Shown: piece after piece, positions 28,507-38,726 of the stretch
Position numbering within the stretch: the first letter of the stretch is position 1
Layout: each line of letters begins with the position of its first letter
Assembly (NCBI RefSeq): GCF_003004665.1
Contig: NZ_MUHY01000002.1
Span: 44,846-108,845, forward strand
Direction of reading: 5' to 3'
Source of the DNA: Candidatus Pandoraea novymonadis
Lineage (GTDB): Bacteria > Pseudomonadota > Gammaproteobacteria > Burkholderiales > Burkholderiaceae
DNA: 64,000 nt
The notes under the pieces: generated by a model
The model's input: the letters and a program-made list of their open reading frames with translations, nothing else
What the model was told of the DNA's origin: nothing
Database searches by the model: none
Made by a program: the position numbers and the translations under genes

Positions 28507-29628
28507 ATGCCTTATATACTCGAATTGGGTTTGATTGGCCTATGCGTTGCAATTTTGCCACTTAGCTTGGTATCGTTCCAGTGTAATGTGAAAAAATATT
28601 GTAAGCTCGCTTGGATCGCGGTTTTCTTAACGCTTGATCTCATAATGTTTGGTGCTTTCACGCGTCTGACTGATTCTGGTTTGGGATGCCCTGATTGGCC
28701 AGGGTGTTATCATAAATCTTCTGCATTTTCTGCATACTCGGAGATTCATGCTGCGCAGAAAGCTCTCCCGTCCGGACCAGTCACCATTGTGAAAGCTTGG
28801 ATCGAGATGATCCATCGTTATTTCGCGATGGCATTGGGTTTTTTGATTATTGTTCTAATGGCGATTGGATGGGCGAAACGCCATATATTTAAACAATCCC
28901 CGTGCTTAGTGACAGGATTGTTTTTTCTTATCTGTCTGCAAGGGGCTTTTGGTGCTTTGACTGTCACAATGAAGCTTCAGCCTATGATTGTGACCACACA
29001 CTTGTTATTGGCATTGCTGCTGCTTGGAATGTTAGTTTGGCTTGCATTGCGTCAAATACCGCTGGATCAATTCACGCTGAGTCCTCGTATGTTGCGATGG
29101 CGATGGCCGTCGATCATAGGATTGGTACTGCTCAGCTTTCAGATTGCGCTAGGTGGATGGGTGAGTACTAACTACGCTGTTTTGTCTTGTATGGATTTTC
29201 CGAAGTGTCATGGGCAGTGGGTTCCCTCCATGGATTTTCATAACGGGTTTGCTTTGTGGCGTGTGCTGGGCCAAACGGTAGGTGGTGATGCCATGCCGAT
29301 GGAAGCATTAGTGGCGATCCATTGGGTTCATCGCACGTTTGCTGTGCTGGTAGTCCTTTATCTGGGTTGGCTGGCGATGTGTTTGCGCAAATATGACAGC
29401 TTGCATAGGGAAGCTACGCTACTGTTTCTTTTGCTATTTGTGCAATTCGGAACAGGATTATCGAATATAGTTTTCCAATGGCCGCTGTTTAATGCGATTG
29501 CTCATAATGGAGTTGCAGCAATCTTAGTGATTCTCCTGGTCATGTTAATCTATCGGATTAATGCCACTGGCCACTTTTGGCCGATACTCGCTCAGCACAG
29601 TGGTAGTGGTATTGCTAAGAGTCTATGA
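28507..29628 (+). CDS. ctaA: Heme A synthase (COX15/CtaA)
   Basis: Eight-helix membrane enzyme that oxidises heme O to heme A. It shows [30 protein letters not shown], a second [11 protein letters not shown] helix, WVHRTFAV and IAHNGVAAI, which carry the conserved heme-ligand histidines. The start at 28507 is preferred because GGAGAG lies 7 bp upstream; an ATG at 28492 has no ribosome-binding site. Stop overlaps ctaB by 4 bp. Confidence 0.94.
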   Translation: MPYILELGLIGLCVAILPLSLVSFQCNVKKYCKLAWIAVFLTLDLIMFGAFTRLTDSGLGCPDWPGCYHKSSAFSAYSEIHAAQKALPSGPVTIVKAWIEMIHRYFAMALGFLIIVLMAIGWAKRHIFKQSPCLVTGLFFLICLQGAFGALTVTMKLQPMIVTTHLLLALLLLGMLVWLALRQIPLDQFTLSPRMLRWRWPSIIGLVLLSFQIALGGWVSTNYAVLSCMDFPKCHGQWVPSMDFHNGFALWRVLGQTVGGDAMPMEALVAIHWVHRTFAVLVVLYLGWLAMCLRKYDSLHREATLLFLLLFVQFGTGLSNIVFQWPLFNAIAHNGVAAILVILLVMLIYRINATGHFWPILAQHSGSGIAKSL

Positions 29629-30530
29629 AAAGCAGGATACTTCCTTCAATTTCTACTAACCGCATTGCACAGTATTGGGTTTTGACTAAACCTCGTGTCA
29701 CGCATCTGGCTGTGTTTTGTGCCGTCATCGGTATGTTTTTGTCTACACGTGGGATGGTACCTTGGCAAGCCTTCATTGGTGGGACAATTGGTATTTGGCT
29801 TCTCGCTGGTTCAGCGTTTGCTGTCAATTGTTTGCTTGATCATCGCGTCGATGCGCTGATGCGTCGTACTGCGCAGCGGCCGTCTGCACGTGGTGAAATC
29901 ACGCCGACAGAAATTATCGCTTTTTCGACTTTACTGGGGACCACAGGCGCTCTTCTGCTCTATGCATTTACCAACTCATTGACTATGTGGCTGACATTGG
30001 CCACTTTTGTAGGTTACGCTATCATTTATACTGTCTTTCTCAAACCATCGACACCGCAAAATATTGTGATTGGGGGAGCTGCGGGGGCGATGCCTCCTGC
30101 CTTGGGCTGGTCTGCTATCACAGGAACAGTGCCTGCTGATGCCTGGATTTTGGTACTGATTATCTTCGTTTGGACTCCCCCACATTTTTGGGCGTTGGCG
30201 TTATACCGTTATCAAGATTACATTGATTCTGGTTTGCCGATGTTGCCGATTACTCATGGAAAGCGGTATACAAGGCTCCAGATTTTGTTGTATAGCATAG
30301 TTCTTTTTTTGGTGTCTCTTATGCCATTTCTACACCGTATGAGTGGTTATGTATATTTGGTATCGGCAATCTTATTGAGTAGTGTTTTTCTTGGGTATGC
30401 GTGGAAGTTGTGGCGTAATTATTCTGATGCACTTTCGCGTTCAATGTTTCGTTATTCTATTGTCTATCTGTCACTCTTGTTTGCAGCATTGCTGATTGAT
30501 CACTATCTAGAAATTTTCTTATTCGATTAG
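29625..30530 (+). CDS. ctaB: Protoheme IX farnesyltransferase (heme O synthase)
   Basis: Polytopic prenyltransferase that converts heme B to heme O, the substrate of CtaA. The prenyl-diphosphate site is [19 protein letters not shown], and a later loop has [11 protein letters not shown] and [11 protein letters not shown]. About nine transmembrane segments. 301 residues. Translationally coupled to ctaA through an ATGA overlap. Confidence 0.95.
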   Translation: MKSRILPSISTNRIAQYWVLTKPRVTHLAVFCAVIGMFLSTRGMVPWQAFIGGTIGIWLLAGSAFAVNCLLDHRVDALMRRTAQRPSARGEITPTEIIAFSTLLGTTGALLLYAFTNSLTMWLTLATFVGYAIIYTVFLKPSTPQNIVIGGAAGAMPPALGWSAITGTVPADAWILVLIIFVWTPPHFWALALYRYQDYIDSGLPMLPITHGKRYTRLQILLYSIVLFLVSLMPFLHRMSGYVYLVSAILLSSVFLGYAWKLWRNYSDALSRSMFRYSIVYLSLLFAALLIDHYLEIFLFD

Positions 30531-30604
30531 AGTTTGCATCAAGGTGGGATAGATAGTTCCTGTTGCATTATTCGTAGCAGCATTGTGTGTTTTTTCTGGA
30601 TATT

Positions 30605-31207
30605 ATGAAATTTAGTCTTTCGCAGGTAACTACACTGTCCATCTTTTTTATATCAATCTTGTTGATGACTGCTTGTGGGGATCAGGCACATCCTTTATTT
30701 CAAAGTCTCAATATAAGTGCCAATAAGGCATTTACATCGAAATTTTCGTTGCTAGATTCACTAGACAAGCCAATCACGTTGGCCGCCTATAAAGGCCGTG
30801 TTGTGGCTATTTTCTTTGGCTATATCCACTGCCCTGATGTGTGTCCGACGACGCTTGCGGAAATGAATCAGGTGATACATAAGCTTGGTGACGATGCCAA
30901 GAAGATACAGGTGATTTTCGTAACGGTTGACCCTGAGCGCGATACGCCAGAGTTGCTCAGCGAATATGTACACGCGTTTAATCCAGATTTTTTAGGACTA
31001 CGTGCGATTGACGAGGTGGCATTCGAGAAGATGAAGAGAGACTTCCGTGTGGTTGTTGAAAAAGTGGAAGGAAAAACTCCAGATAGTTATACGATTGATC
31101 ATACTGCAGGTATTTATGTATTTGATCAAAAAGGCCAATTGCGTATACTGATGAGACCGGATCAGACCGTCGATCAGATGGTTGAGGATTTGAAGAAATT
31201 ATTGTAG
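30605..31207 (+). CDS. SCO1/SenC copper chaperone, lipoprotein
   Basis: Thioredoxin-like protein that loads the CuA site of cytochrome c oxidase. The start at 30605 gives a lipoprotein signal with lipobox MTAC (Cys24-25). The copper CXXXC is HCPDVCPT, with the distal histidine in TIDHTAGIY. 200 residues. It is third of the ctaA-ctaB-sco unit. No oxidase subunit gene is found nearby, so its present client is not clear. Confidence 0.92.
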   Translation: MKFSLSQVTTLSIFFISILLMTACGDQAHPLFQSLNISANKAFTSKFSLLDSLDKPITLAAYKGRVVAIFFGYIHCPDVCPTTLAEMNQVIHKLGDDAKKIQVIFVTVDPERDTPELLSEYVHAFNPDFLGLRAIDEVAFEKMKRDFRVVVEKVEGKTPDSYTIDHTAGIYVFDQKGQLRILMRPDQTVDQMVEDLKKLL

Positions 31208-31253
31208 TGCGGCATGTGCGGCGGCAGGAACACGCTGTTCTCTTGATCGAAGA

Positions 31254-31364
31254 CTATCCTTGATTGCTACGTTCCAAATAGTCATGTGAATCGAGCCACA
31301 TTACATTGATTATACCCAATGATAAGGCGAGGCCAAGGCCGAGAATCCATGAGAAATACCACAT
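31254..31364 (-). CDS. cydX: Cytochrome bd oxidase small subunit CydX
   Basis: A 36-residue single-helix membrane protein, MWYFSWILGLGLALSLGIIN continuing VMWLDSHDYLERSNQG. The opening MWYFSWILG and a Glu/Asp after the helix are the family's marks. The ATG at 31364 follows a GGAG ribosome-binding site, and the gene begins 21 bp after cydB. CydX stabilises the heme environment of the CydAB complex. Confidence 0.93.
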   Translation of the reverse strand: MWYFSWILGLGLALSLGIINVMWLDSHDYLERSNQG

Positions 31365-31385
31365 ATTTTTGACTCCGTGAGATAG

Positions 31386-32531
31386 TTAGTATGTCGTATG
31401 GGGATTTTCGTTAATTTGCTCGATGGTCACACGGCCGCGAATTACGCGATAAACCCAACTGGTGTAGAGCAGGACGATCGGCAAGAAGACGATGACTGCA
31501 ATGAGCATAATTTGAAGCGTAAGTTGCGAGGATGTTGAATCCCATAGCGTCAGGCTTGAGGTAGGTGATATTGATGATGGCATCACAAACGGGAACATCG
31601 AGAAGCCAGCGGTCAGGATAATACCAGCGATCATCAACCCAGTGAGGATGAATGTCGTCGGAGCATAAGCTTTCCTCGTTGGCAACAAGCTGGTCAGTAA
31701 TGCACCCATGCAGCCCAGCAAAGGTGCCACCATCATCCAGGGGTATAGGCGGTAGTTTGTAAGCCAAAGACCAGGACCTTTAGCAACATGTTTGAGTAAT
31801 GGCATCGCGGCCGCATCAGTTGGTGGCATCTGGGTTATTACAAAACCGGGAATAAGCATTGAAATCCATGCGCCAGCAAGGAGAAAAAGTAACAAGGTAC
31901 TAAATGCTGTCAGACGCATTATTTTTTCAGCACGGACAGCAATGCTGGGGTCAGCTTTAATCCGTAAATAAGCAGCACCATGTGTGACTAACATCAGTAC
32001 ACTGATTAACCCACATAGGAGAGCGAATGGATTTAGCAAATCAAAGAAAGAACCAGTATAGGTTGAGTGCATTTCGTTGTCATACGAGAATGGCAACCCC
32101 AATAAAAGATTTCCAAACGCAATGCCAAAGACTAAGGATGGAATGACACCACCCGCGAAAAGTGCCCAGTCCCAAGAGGTGCGCCAATATTGGTTATCTA
32201 GCTTACTACGATAATCGAAACCAACTGGTCGTAAAAATAACGCAAATAGAACTAGCAAAAAGGCCCAATAAAGCCCAGAGAAGGCTGCTGCATAAACCAG
32301 TGGCCAAGCAGCAAACATGGCCCCGCCAGCAGTCACGAGCCAGACTTGGTTGCCCTCCCACGTTGGGGCTACCGTATTAATGATTACACGGCGTTCTGCG
32401 TCTGTTTTGCCAAGAAATGGTAGCAATGTTGCTGTGCCCATGTCAAATCCATCAAAGAACGCGAACCCAATAAGCAGTACACCTATGAGTATCCACCAAA
32501 TCAGCTTGAGTATGGTGTAGTCGATGATCAT
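31386..32531 (-). CDS. cydB: Cytochrome bd ubiquinol oxidase subunit II
   Basis: Integral membrane subunit (381 residues, about eight to nine helices). Family marks are the N-terminal [21 protein letters not shown] and [20 protein letters not shown]. It partners CydA in a high-affinity quinol oxidase that does not need heme A or copper. Lies 21 bp after cydA and 21 bp before cydX. Confidence 0.97.
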   Translation of the reverse strand: MIIDYTILKLIWWILIGVLLIGFAFFDGFDMGTATLLPFLGKTDAERRVIINTVAPTWEGNQVWLVTAGGAMFAAWPLVYAAAFSGLYWAFLLVLFALFLRPVGFDYRSKLDNQYWRTSWDWALFAGGVIPSLVFGIAFGNLLLGLPFSYDNEMHSTYTGSFFDLLNPFALLCGLISVLMLVTHGAAYLRIKADPSIAVRAEKIMRLTAFSTLLLFLLAGAWISMLIPGFVITQMPPTDAAAMPLLKHVAKGPGLWLTNYRLYPWMMVAPLLGCMGALLTSLLPTRKAYAPTTFILTGLMIAGIILTAGFSMFPFVMPSSISPTSSLTLWDSTSSQLTLQIMLIAVIVFLPIVLLYTSWVYRVIRGRVTIEQINENPHTTY

Positions 32532-32552
32532 TGTTAAAGTCTCCGGGGGATA

Positions 32553-34127
32553 TCAATCTAGAGCGTTTGGAGCTGGTCGCTCGTAGTGGTAACGTCCTGT
32601 GTGTAATGCTGACGGTCCAAGCTTCACATATTTCAACATTAAAAACATTTCGATGATGAGAAGTGCCGTGTAAAAAATAAAGAAACTAGCAAGGCTAAGG
32701 TAAAGATCTCTTGCTGATAGAGTTGAAACCGATAGATGTGTTGGCAAAATACCAGCGATTGTCCAGGGTTGACGACCCATTTCGGCAACGATCCATCCGA
32801 GTTCGGCTGCAAGCCACGGTAATGGAATTGCCCACACCGTCCATCGCAAGAAGCAAGAGTTGCTCGGATGAAGCAGACGCCGGCGTGCGCAAATCCAGAA
32901 CGCCCATAAAAATGTGAGTAAGAACAAAATCCCTAAACCCACCATAATACGGAACGACCAAAATACAGGGGCTACTGCTGGTATTGTATCGTTTGCAGCT
33001 TGAAGAATTTGCTGTGGTGTTGCATCCACTACGTTGGGTGTGTATTTTTTGAGCAGTAGACCATAACCCAGGTTTGCTTGATGCTTCTCGAATAAGGCTT
33101 TAACTGCTGGTGAGGTGTCACCTGCTCGGAGCTTTTCTAGTGCTCCAAAGGCTGATATGCCGCTTTCAATTTTTTGGATGTGTATGTCTCGTAAATCTTT
33201 TAAGCCGACCACCGGTGTATCGACCGATCGAGTCGCAATCAGTCCCATGATCCATGGCACCTTGACAGCATAATCTGTTCGTTCTTTCTCTTGATTTGGG
33301 AGGCCAAAAAGAGTGAATGCGGCAGGTGCCTTTTCAGTTTCCCATTCCGCTTCAATAGCAGCGAGTTTGATCTTTTGTACTTCACCTGTGGTATAGCCTG
33401 ATTCATCGCCAAGTACAATGACCGACAGCGCTGAAGCGAGACCAAAGCCGGCTGCGATAGCGAAGGAGCGTAATGCAAAAGATACGTCACGACGCCGCAA
33501 AATATACCACGACGAGATACCTAGAACGAACATGGAAGCTGTCACGTAACCGGCTGATAGCGTATGTACGAATTTAACCTGTGCGACTGGATTGAAAATA
33601 ACTTCCCAGATACTGTCCAGCTCCATGCGCATGGTCTGATAATTGAACGATGAGCCAACGGGATTATTCATCCATCCGTTGGCAACTAAAATCCAGAGCG
33701 CTGATAGATTTGAGCCGAGTGCGACCATCAGGGTGACAATCAAATGCTTGATACGCGAAAGCTTTTCCCATCCAAAAAAGAATAATCCAACGAAGGTGGC
33801 TTCGAGGAAAAACGCCATAAGTCCTTCAATGGCTAGCGGTACACCAAAAATATCCCCAACATAGTGCGAGTAATATGCCCAATTTGTGCCAAACTGAAAT
33901 TCTAGCGTTAGTCCTGTGGTGACGCCCATTGCAAAGTTTATCAAAAAGAGCTTGCCCCAGAATTGGGTCATGTCTTTATAGATTTGCTTGCCTGTCATCA
34001 CATACATCGATTCCATAATGACCAACAGCCATGATAGACCAAGTGTGAGAGGTACAAACAGAAAGTGATAGAGAGCCGTGATGGCGAACTGTAGGCGAGA
34101 GAGGTCGACGACTTCGCTACTTATCAT
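32553..34127 (-). CDS. cydA: Cytochrome bd ubiquinol oxidase subunit I
   Basis: Heme-bearing subunit of 524 residues. The N-terminal LSRLQFAITALYHFLFVPLT contains His21, which corresponds to E. coli His19 (heme b595 ligand); the helix with EGLMAFFLEATFVGLFFFGW and the VKFVHTLSAGYV histidine (heme b558) follow. A long Q-loop lies between about 250 and 390. It overlaps cydP by 11 bp. Confidence 0.97.
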   Translation of the reverse strand: MISSEVVDLSRLQFAITALYHFLFVPLTLGLSWLLVIMESMYVMTGKQIYKDMTQFWGKLFLINFAMGVTTGLTLEFQFGTNWAYYSHYVGDIFGVPLAIEGLMAFFLEATFVGLFFFGWEKLSRIKHLIVTLMVALGSNLSALWILVANGWMNNPVGSSFNYQTMRMELDSIWEVIFNPVAQVKFVHTLSAGYVTASMFVLGISSWYILRRRDVSFALRSFAIAAGFGLASALSVIVLGDESGYTTGEVQKIKLAAIEAEWETEKAPAAFTLFGLPNQEKERTDYAVKVPWIMGLIATRSVDTPVVGLKDLRDIHIQKIESGISAFGALEKLRAGDTSPAVKALFEKHQANLGYGLLLKKYTPNVVDATPQQILQAANDTIPAVAPVFWSFRIMVGLGILFLLTFLWAFWICARRRLLHPSNSCFLRWTVWAIPLPWLAAELGWIVAEMGRQPWTIAGILPTHLSVSTLSARDLYLSLASFFIFYTALLIIEMFLMLKYVKLGPSALHTGRYHYERPAPNALD

Positions 34128-34461
34128 TACTGTTACCTTGCGCGTGATTAGTGGAATACTCTTTAGTATTAATATTGTTACTATTACGACTATTGTTCAC
34201 AGAACCTAAAAGGGCATTGGCCACGTCATAGGATGGCAGCGACATGTGTTTGGCGATAGGTTTGTCGAAAAACACATGTCTGATAATTAACAAAAATATA
34301 AATTTGACCGCCAGTACGACTAAAATTTCACGGGTGAAAGAACGATGCGCTTGCGGGTTGTGTGGGCTTTCACACATCAGTGAATCAGCGCTGTCAGCCG
34401 TAGCTAGACAAGACGACTTTCGATCAATTGGACACTGAACGTCCATCTGCAGGCCTCTCAT
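34117..34461 (-). CDS. cydP: Cytochrome bd accessory small protein CydP
   Basis: A 114-residue protein with one transmembrane helix. The diagnostic stretch is FTREILVVLAVKFIFLLIIR followed by HVFFDKPIAKHM, closely like the CydP proteins that precede cydA in beta-proteobacteria. The N-terminal 40 residues and the Asn/Ser-rich tail are poorly conserved. It overlaps cydA by 11 bp, so a cydP-cydA-cydB-cydX operon is evident. Confidence 0.8.
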   Translation of the reverse strand: MRGLQMDVQCPIDRKSSCLATADSADSLMCESPHNPQAHRSFTREILVVLAVKFIFLLIIRHVFFDKPIAKHMSLPSYDVANALLGSVNNSRNSNNINTKEYSTNHAQGNSNDK

Positions 34462-34681
34462 ATTTCAAGACAGATAATATGCTGACTTTCAGTTTTGAGA
34501 TTATGCCTTATCTTAAGAAAATGGCAAATAGTCGATGCGATTGTTTGATTCGAAATATGCCAAGTGTTGCTATTTAGGCAATGTGGAATTATTCTCGCTG
34601 TCAGAGCATCATATACTCTGGACTTGAGGGTGGAATAAACGCTGTACGTTAAATACTAATTTCCTCACGGAACAAGAGGAT

Positions 34682-35611
34682 TTAAGTGCGTTCTGAGAGA
34701 GTTCCCTTCATTTTTTTCATGGCGGCCGTCTCGATTTGACGGATGCGCTCCGCAGAAACACCGAATTCGTCAGCCAAGTCATGGAGGGTTGCTGCCCCAC
34801 TACCATCGTCGTTGACAGCTAGCCAACGGGCTTCGATTATGCGGCGGCTGCGTTCGTCAAGCTTTGAAAGTGCAGCTTGCAGTCCATGACTCTGGAGGTG
34901 GTCTTTCTCGCGCGCCGCCAAAACAGCAGTTGGTTCCTGGTGTGAATCAGCTAGATAGGTAATTGGTGCGAAGGAGGTTTCTCCATCGTCATTTTTTCCT
35001 TCGAGGGCGATATCGCCACCGGACATGCGAGTTTCCATTTCGATTACATCTTCGCGCTTCACATTCAGGTCGCGTGCGACTTGATCGATTTCTTCTGGCG
35101 TAAATGCCTTCAGTCCTTGTTTTCGACTGCGCAGGTTGAAGAATAGTTTTCGCTGTGCTTTTGTCGTCGCAACTTTGACTAATCGCCAATTTTTTAGCAC
35201 GTACTCATGAATTTCTGCTTTTATCCAGTGCATTGCATATGAAACCAAGCGCACACCTTGCGTTGGGTCGAAGTGTTTGACGGCTTTCATCAGGCCGATA
35301 TTGCCTTCTTGAATTAGATCCGCATGCGGCAAGCCATAACCCAGATAGTTGCGGGCGATAGATACGACAAGTCGCAGATGCGACAACACCAGCTGGCGGG
35401 CAGCCTCGAGATCATCTACTTCACGCAATCGTGTCGCGAGAGAACGTTCTTCCTCGGCAGAAAGAAGCGGAATGCGATGCACAGCTTGGATGTAGCTGTC
35501 AATATTGCCAAGACTTCCCGGTATTATGCTAGATACAGCGAGAGTTAAGGCGGAAGAAGTCGGCGCTTTTGCGAAAGCCGACATCGTTGGGTGCAAAGTG
35601 GCGACAGGCAT
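34682..35611 (-). CDS. rpoH: RNA polymerase sigma-32 factor
   Basis: Heat-shock sigma factor of 309 residues. Regions 2.1-2.4 run from VLSHLRLVVSIARNYLGYG through HADLIQEGNIGLMKAVKHFD to SYAMHWIKAEIHEYVL. The RpoH box QRKLFFNLR separates it from other group 3 sigmas, and the C-terminal helix-turn-helix is LHDLADEFGVSAERIRQIE. ATG at 35611; a TTG directly upstream (35614) has better spacing from the GGGAG at 35624-35628. A strong promoter lies upstream. Confidence 0.96.
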   Translation of the reverse strand: MPVATLHPTMSAFAKAPTSSALTLAVSSIIPGSLGNIDSYIQAVHRIPLLSAEEERSLATRLREVDDLEAARQLVLSHLRLVVSIARNYLGYGLPHADLIQEGNIGLMKAVKHFDPTQGVRLVSYAMHWIKAEIHEYVLKNWRLVKVATTKAQRKLFFNLRSRKQGLKAFTPEEIDQVARDLNVKREDVIEMETRMSGGDIALEGKNDDGETSFAPITYLADSHQEPTAVLAAREKDHLQSHGLQAALSKLDERSRRIIEARWLAVNDDGSGAATLHDLADEFGVSAERIRQIETAAMKKMKGTLSERT

Positions 35612-35649
35612 CAAGTGGACCGGCTCCCGGTGAGAATTTAGTTAATGTT

Positions 35650-35679
35650 ATTCTACCACCCTAGGCAAGATGGTGCCAA
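35650..35679 (-). promoter_or_regulatory. Sigma-70-type promoter of rpoH
   Basis: On the minus strand, TTGGCA (35674-35679) and TAGAAT (35650-35655) each match the consensus at five of six positions with an 18-bp spacer. Transcription would start near 35643, giving about a 30-nt leader. Confidence 0.6.
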
Positions 35680-35880
35680 TGGGCGTTATAGGAAAGGTTG
35701 GCATGACGTTACCCGTCTTCTGTTTTGAATAACAGTCCATTGTACAAATGTGGATCGATTGGTGTAAATTCCAACTCGTCTCAGGTCTCAGGTGTAGCAG
35801 GTTATGAAAGAGATTTATTTCTAGTTGATTCGATTCGAGAACGGAATTAAGAAGTTGGATGCGCTGCTATCTGTGGTGTT

Positions 35881-35917
35881 CAATAGCATTATTCTATTAT
35901 ATAGAATAATGCTATTG
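35881..35917. repeat. Perfect 17-bp inverted repeat
   Basis: CAATAGCATTATTCTAT (35881-35897) and its exact complement (35901-35917) flank a 3-nt loop. It lies in a divergent spacer, 270 bp upstream of rpoH and 430 bp before the exporter gene, where a terminator for present genes is not expected. Confidence 0.85.
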
Positions 35918-36349
35918 CGAGAGAAAGAACTGAGTAGCTCAGTTATCACGGATTTAGCATAGATTGCTTTGGTTTTTGGATGTAGGAGCCTTTTGACAGT
36001 TTGTGTATGCTATGCTCATAGCACTAGAAAAGCTAGATCAATTTTTGATTCAAAGCCGTTGAGAATGTTGAGGTTTTTGATGTATTTTTGTACTCTTCCT
36101 ATGTTCATTTTTTACTCCTTATTATGTGCCTATGGCTACCCTATGAAGGGGCATGGAAAATGCGCATTTTCTCTAGACGGGAGATGCGAACATTTAAGCA
36201 GATCATGGAGATGAACGTGCATTGTTCTGCGTTTTCGAAGAGTTTTCAATGGGATATACTCAGTGCATAAAACTAATGCCGAGTGATCCGATACCTTCAA
36301 ACAAGTTGGCATGGCGGTAAATTACGATGATAAAAGGGAGGTTAAGGAA

Positions 36350-36991
36350 ATGGACGTGATCCATCCGGCTTTTTTCAAGGGACTGCTGCTTTGCGCAAGT
36401 TTGATTATTGCGATTGGAGCACAAAATGCGTTTGTGCTTCGTCAAGGCATTCTGCGCAGCCACATTGGCATTATCGTGGTGGTTTGTTCAATTTGTGACA
36501 TATTATTGATCTCGGCTGGTGTCGCAGGGATGGGAGAGTTGGTCAGCAAATACCCACGTTTTCTGACTGCGGTCACATGGGGCGGAGCTACATTCCTGTT
36601 TTGGTACGGCTTACGTGCATGGCGAGCCGCATTTCGAGGAACTGTGGCACTACGTGTTGACGGGAGGAATGCTGGTGTCGCCGCGGATGCCCACTGGTCA
36701 GGTGCTTTGCGGTCGGCGCTTATGTTGTCAGTTCTTAATCCGCATGTTTATCTGGATACGGTAATTTTGCTTGGTGGAGTGGGGGCGAGTCAATCGCCGC
36801 CTGGCAACGTTTGGTTCGCACTTGGGGCTATGACTGCTTCAGTTCTTTGGTTCAACGTGCTTGGCTATGGAGCCCGTCTGCTCGGGCCACTATTTGCTAA
36901 GCCGCGGGCTTGGCAAATACTTGACGGGATTGTGGGAACAATGATGTGGACAATTGCAATTGGATTGGTTGCGCAACGTGGCATTTTGTGA
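36350..36991 (+). CDS. LysE/ArgO-family amino-acid exporter
   Basis: A 213-residue inner-membrane protein with about six helices. The signature IIAIGAQNAFVLRQGI is at the N terminus and LSVLNPHVYLDTVILLG carries the conserved NPxxxLDT motif, as in LysE and ArgO, which export lysine or arginine. The substrate is not certain. The start is at the ATG at 36350, with GGGAGG 8 bp upstream; the frame is open 13 codons earlier. Confidence 0.9.
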   Translation: MDVIHPAFFKGLLLCASLIIAIGAQNAFVLRQGILRSHIGIIVVVCSICDILLISAGVAGMGELVSKYPRFLTAVTWGGATFLFWYGLRAWRAAFRGTVALRVDGRNAGVAADAHWSGALRSALMLSVLNPHVYLDTVILLGGVGASQSPPGNVWFALGAMTASVLWFNVLGYGARLLGPLFAKPRAWQILDGIVGTMMWTIAIGLVAQRGIL

Positions 36992-37409
36992 TGGTTCTGT
37001 TGGAAGCAGATAGACGAGCGATATTTAAGCTAAATAAACATTGGCTATTACTCAAATTTGAATAGAAATTCGTTCATACTTTCTGCTTTTTCATGGTTTG
37101 GCCAGCGTGGGTTGGTTTGAGATAAATTACCAGATCAATCTACGTTCCATTTTTTTAAAGCCTGTGTTTGTGACAAGATTCTTGCAAAGGTCAGCTAATA
37201 TTTTTTGACTTTCGGACTTTCGATTCACATTCAGTTAGATGAGACGTGACCCTGTTGACGAACTCTAAAATGTAGCACTCTTGTTGTGAAAATTATTTTT
37301 TCGACTGAGGAGTAAATGCATTGTGCACTGCATTTTATACGTTTCATTGTTGTGGATCACTTAAAAGACCTTGCTAGAATTGTTGTGCTTACATGTATTT
37401 TTTATATCA
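36992..37409. other. Convergent gap between the exporter gene and ftsY
   Basis: About 420 bp of AT-rich sequence. No gene, strong hairpin or remnant was recognised. Confidence 0.45.
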
Positions 37410-38726
37410 CTATCCTAGAAGGGCATCTGCAAATTCCTCGGCCGAAAATGGCTGCAAGTCTTCTGCTTTTTCTCCAATTCCAATGAAATACACAGGTATT
37501 GGACGTTGACGAGCGATGGCTGCCAAAATCCCGCCCTTTGCTGTACCATCCAATTTTGTGACAATCAATCCAGTTAGGCCTATGTTGTCATCAAATATTT
37601 TGACTTGTGCTAGTGCATTTTGACCGTTATTGGCATCGATCACGAGTAACACTTCATGGGGCCCCCCTTCGACTGCTTTAGCTAAGACACGTTTGATTTT
37701 TCTCAATTCTTCCATCAGGTGCAATTGTGTTGGCAAACGACCCGCTGTATCTGCGATTACAACGTCGATTTTACGGGCGCGTGCTGATGTGACAGCGTCA
37801 AATACCACAGATGCTGGTTCACCACTTTCTTGCGAAATTACTGGCACGTTGTTACGTTCTCCCCAAATCCCCAGCTGTTCACGTGCTCCAGCACGGAAGG
37901 TGTCGCCAGCTGCTAATAAAACAGTTTGCCCATAAGCTTGGAAATATTTCGTAAGCTTACCAATGCTAGTGGTTTTTCCAGCACCGTTGACGCCCGCAAC
38001 CATGAAGACCAAAGGACGCTCTCGACTTAAAATGAGCCTTTTTTCCAATGGGTAAAGTAAATCCCTTAAAAGATCGTGTAATGCTCGCTTAACCTCGATA
38101 TTTTGAGTTAACCGTTCAGTTTTAACTTTCTTGCGCAAAGCTCCAATGAGATATTTCGTAGCTTCAACGCCTGTATCACTCATCAATAAGACATCTTCTA
38201 ATTCTTCAAATAGGGTTTCGTCGAGTTTTACACTGTTGAAAATTTGTGCCAAGTTTGTGCTTGTTTTCGACAAGCCTGATTTTAGATGATCTAACCATGA
38301 ACGTTTTTCCGTGTTAGCTTGTGCTGGAGCAGATACAATGCAACTAATATTTTGACCTTGTGTATTTTCCGCAGAAATGGTTGGTATTCGAGCTTCTACA
38401 ATGGAAAATGGGGGGGGCTTTGATTGAGGTGTTTTTACTGATTGTGTGCAGGAGGTATCAATACCAATGGTTTCATTGGCATTGATAGTGGATAAAAAAA
38501 CTCGATCGGTATAAGTTTGAGACGGTAACTTACCATCAGATTTACACAACGATGTTTCTAAATCTTGACCCATTATCTCTGGAGTGGCAACTGCCACTTG
38601 GTGCTTGTTTTCCATGATGCTCTGGGCGCTTTCTGGAATTGATTTTGGATCAGTATTTTCCGAAGTTGAGTTCGCCTTTTTTTTTGCCGTATCGCCGGAT
38701 TTGAAGCGTTTGAAGAAGCTGACCAT
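37410..38726 (-). CDS. ftsY: Signal recognition particle receptor FtsY
   Basis: GTPase that docks SRP-ribosome complexes at the membrane. I start it at the ATG at 38726 (MVSFFKRFKSGDTAKKKANS), matching the basic membrane-targeting start of relatives; the frame is open 54 codons upstream. A variable, low-complexity A domain (residues 20 to about 140) precedes the NG domain with G1 [23 protein letters not shown] and TKLDGTAKGG. 438 residues. Confidence 0.95.
   Translation of the reverse strand: MVSFFKRFKSGDTAKKKANSTSENTDPKSIPESAQSIMENKHQVAVATPEIMGQDLETSLCKSDGKLPSQTYTDRVFLSTINANETIGIDTSCTQSVKTPQSKPPPFSIVEARIPTISAENTQGQNISCIVSAPAQANTEKRSWLDHLKSGLSKTSTNLAQIFNSVKLDETLFEELEDVLLMSDTGVEATKYLIGALRKKVKTERLTQNIEVKRALHDLLRDLLYPLEKRLILSRERPLVFMVAGVNGAGKTTSIGKLTKYFQAYGQTVLLAAGDTFRAGAREQLGIWGERNNVPVISQESGEPASVVFDAVTSARARKIDVVIADTAGRLPTQLHLMEELRKIKRVLAKAVEGGPHEVLLVIDANNGQNALAQVKIFDDNIGLTGLIVTKLDGTAKGGILAAIARQRPIPVYFIGIGEKAEDLQPFSAEEFADALLG

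Larger units (their letters stand above)
35615..36349. other. Divergent gap between rpoH and the LysE-family gene
   Basis: About 735 bp. It contains the rpoH promoter and a 17-bp perfect palindrome at 35881-35917. An 81-codon frame at 35969-36214 and an overlapping one lack homology or a ribosome-binding site. Confidence 0.5.
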
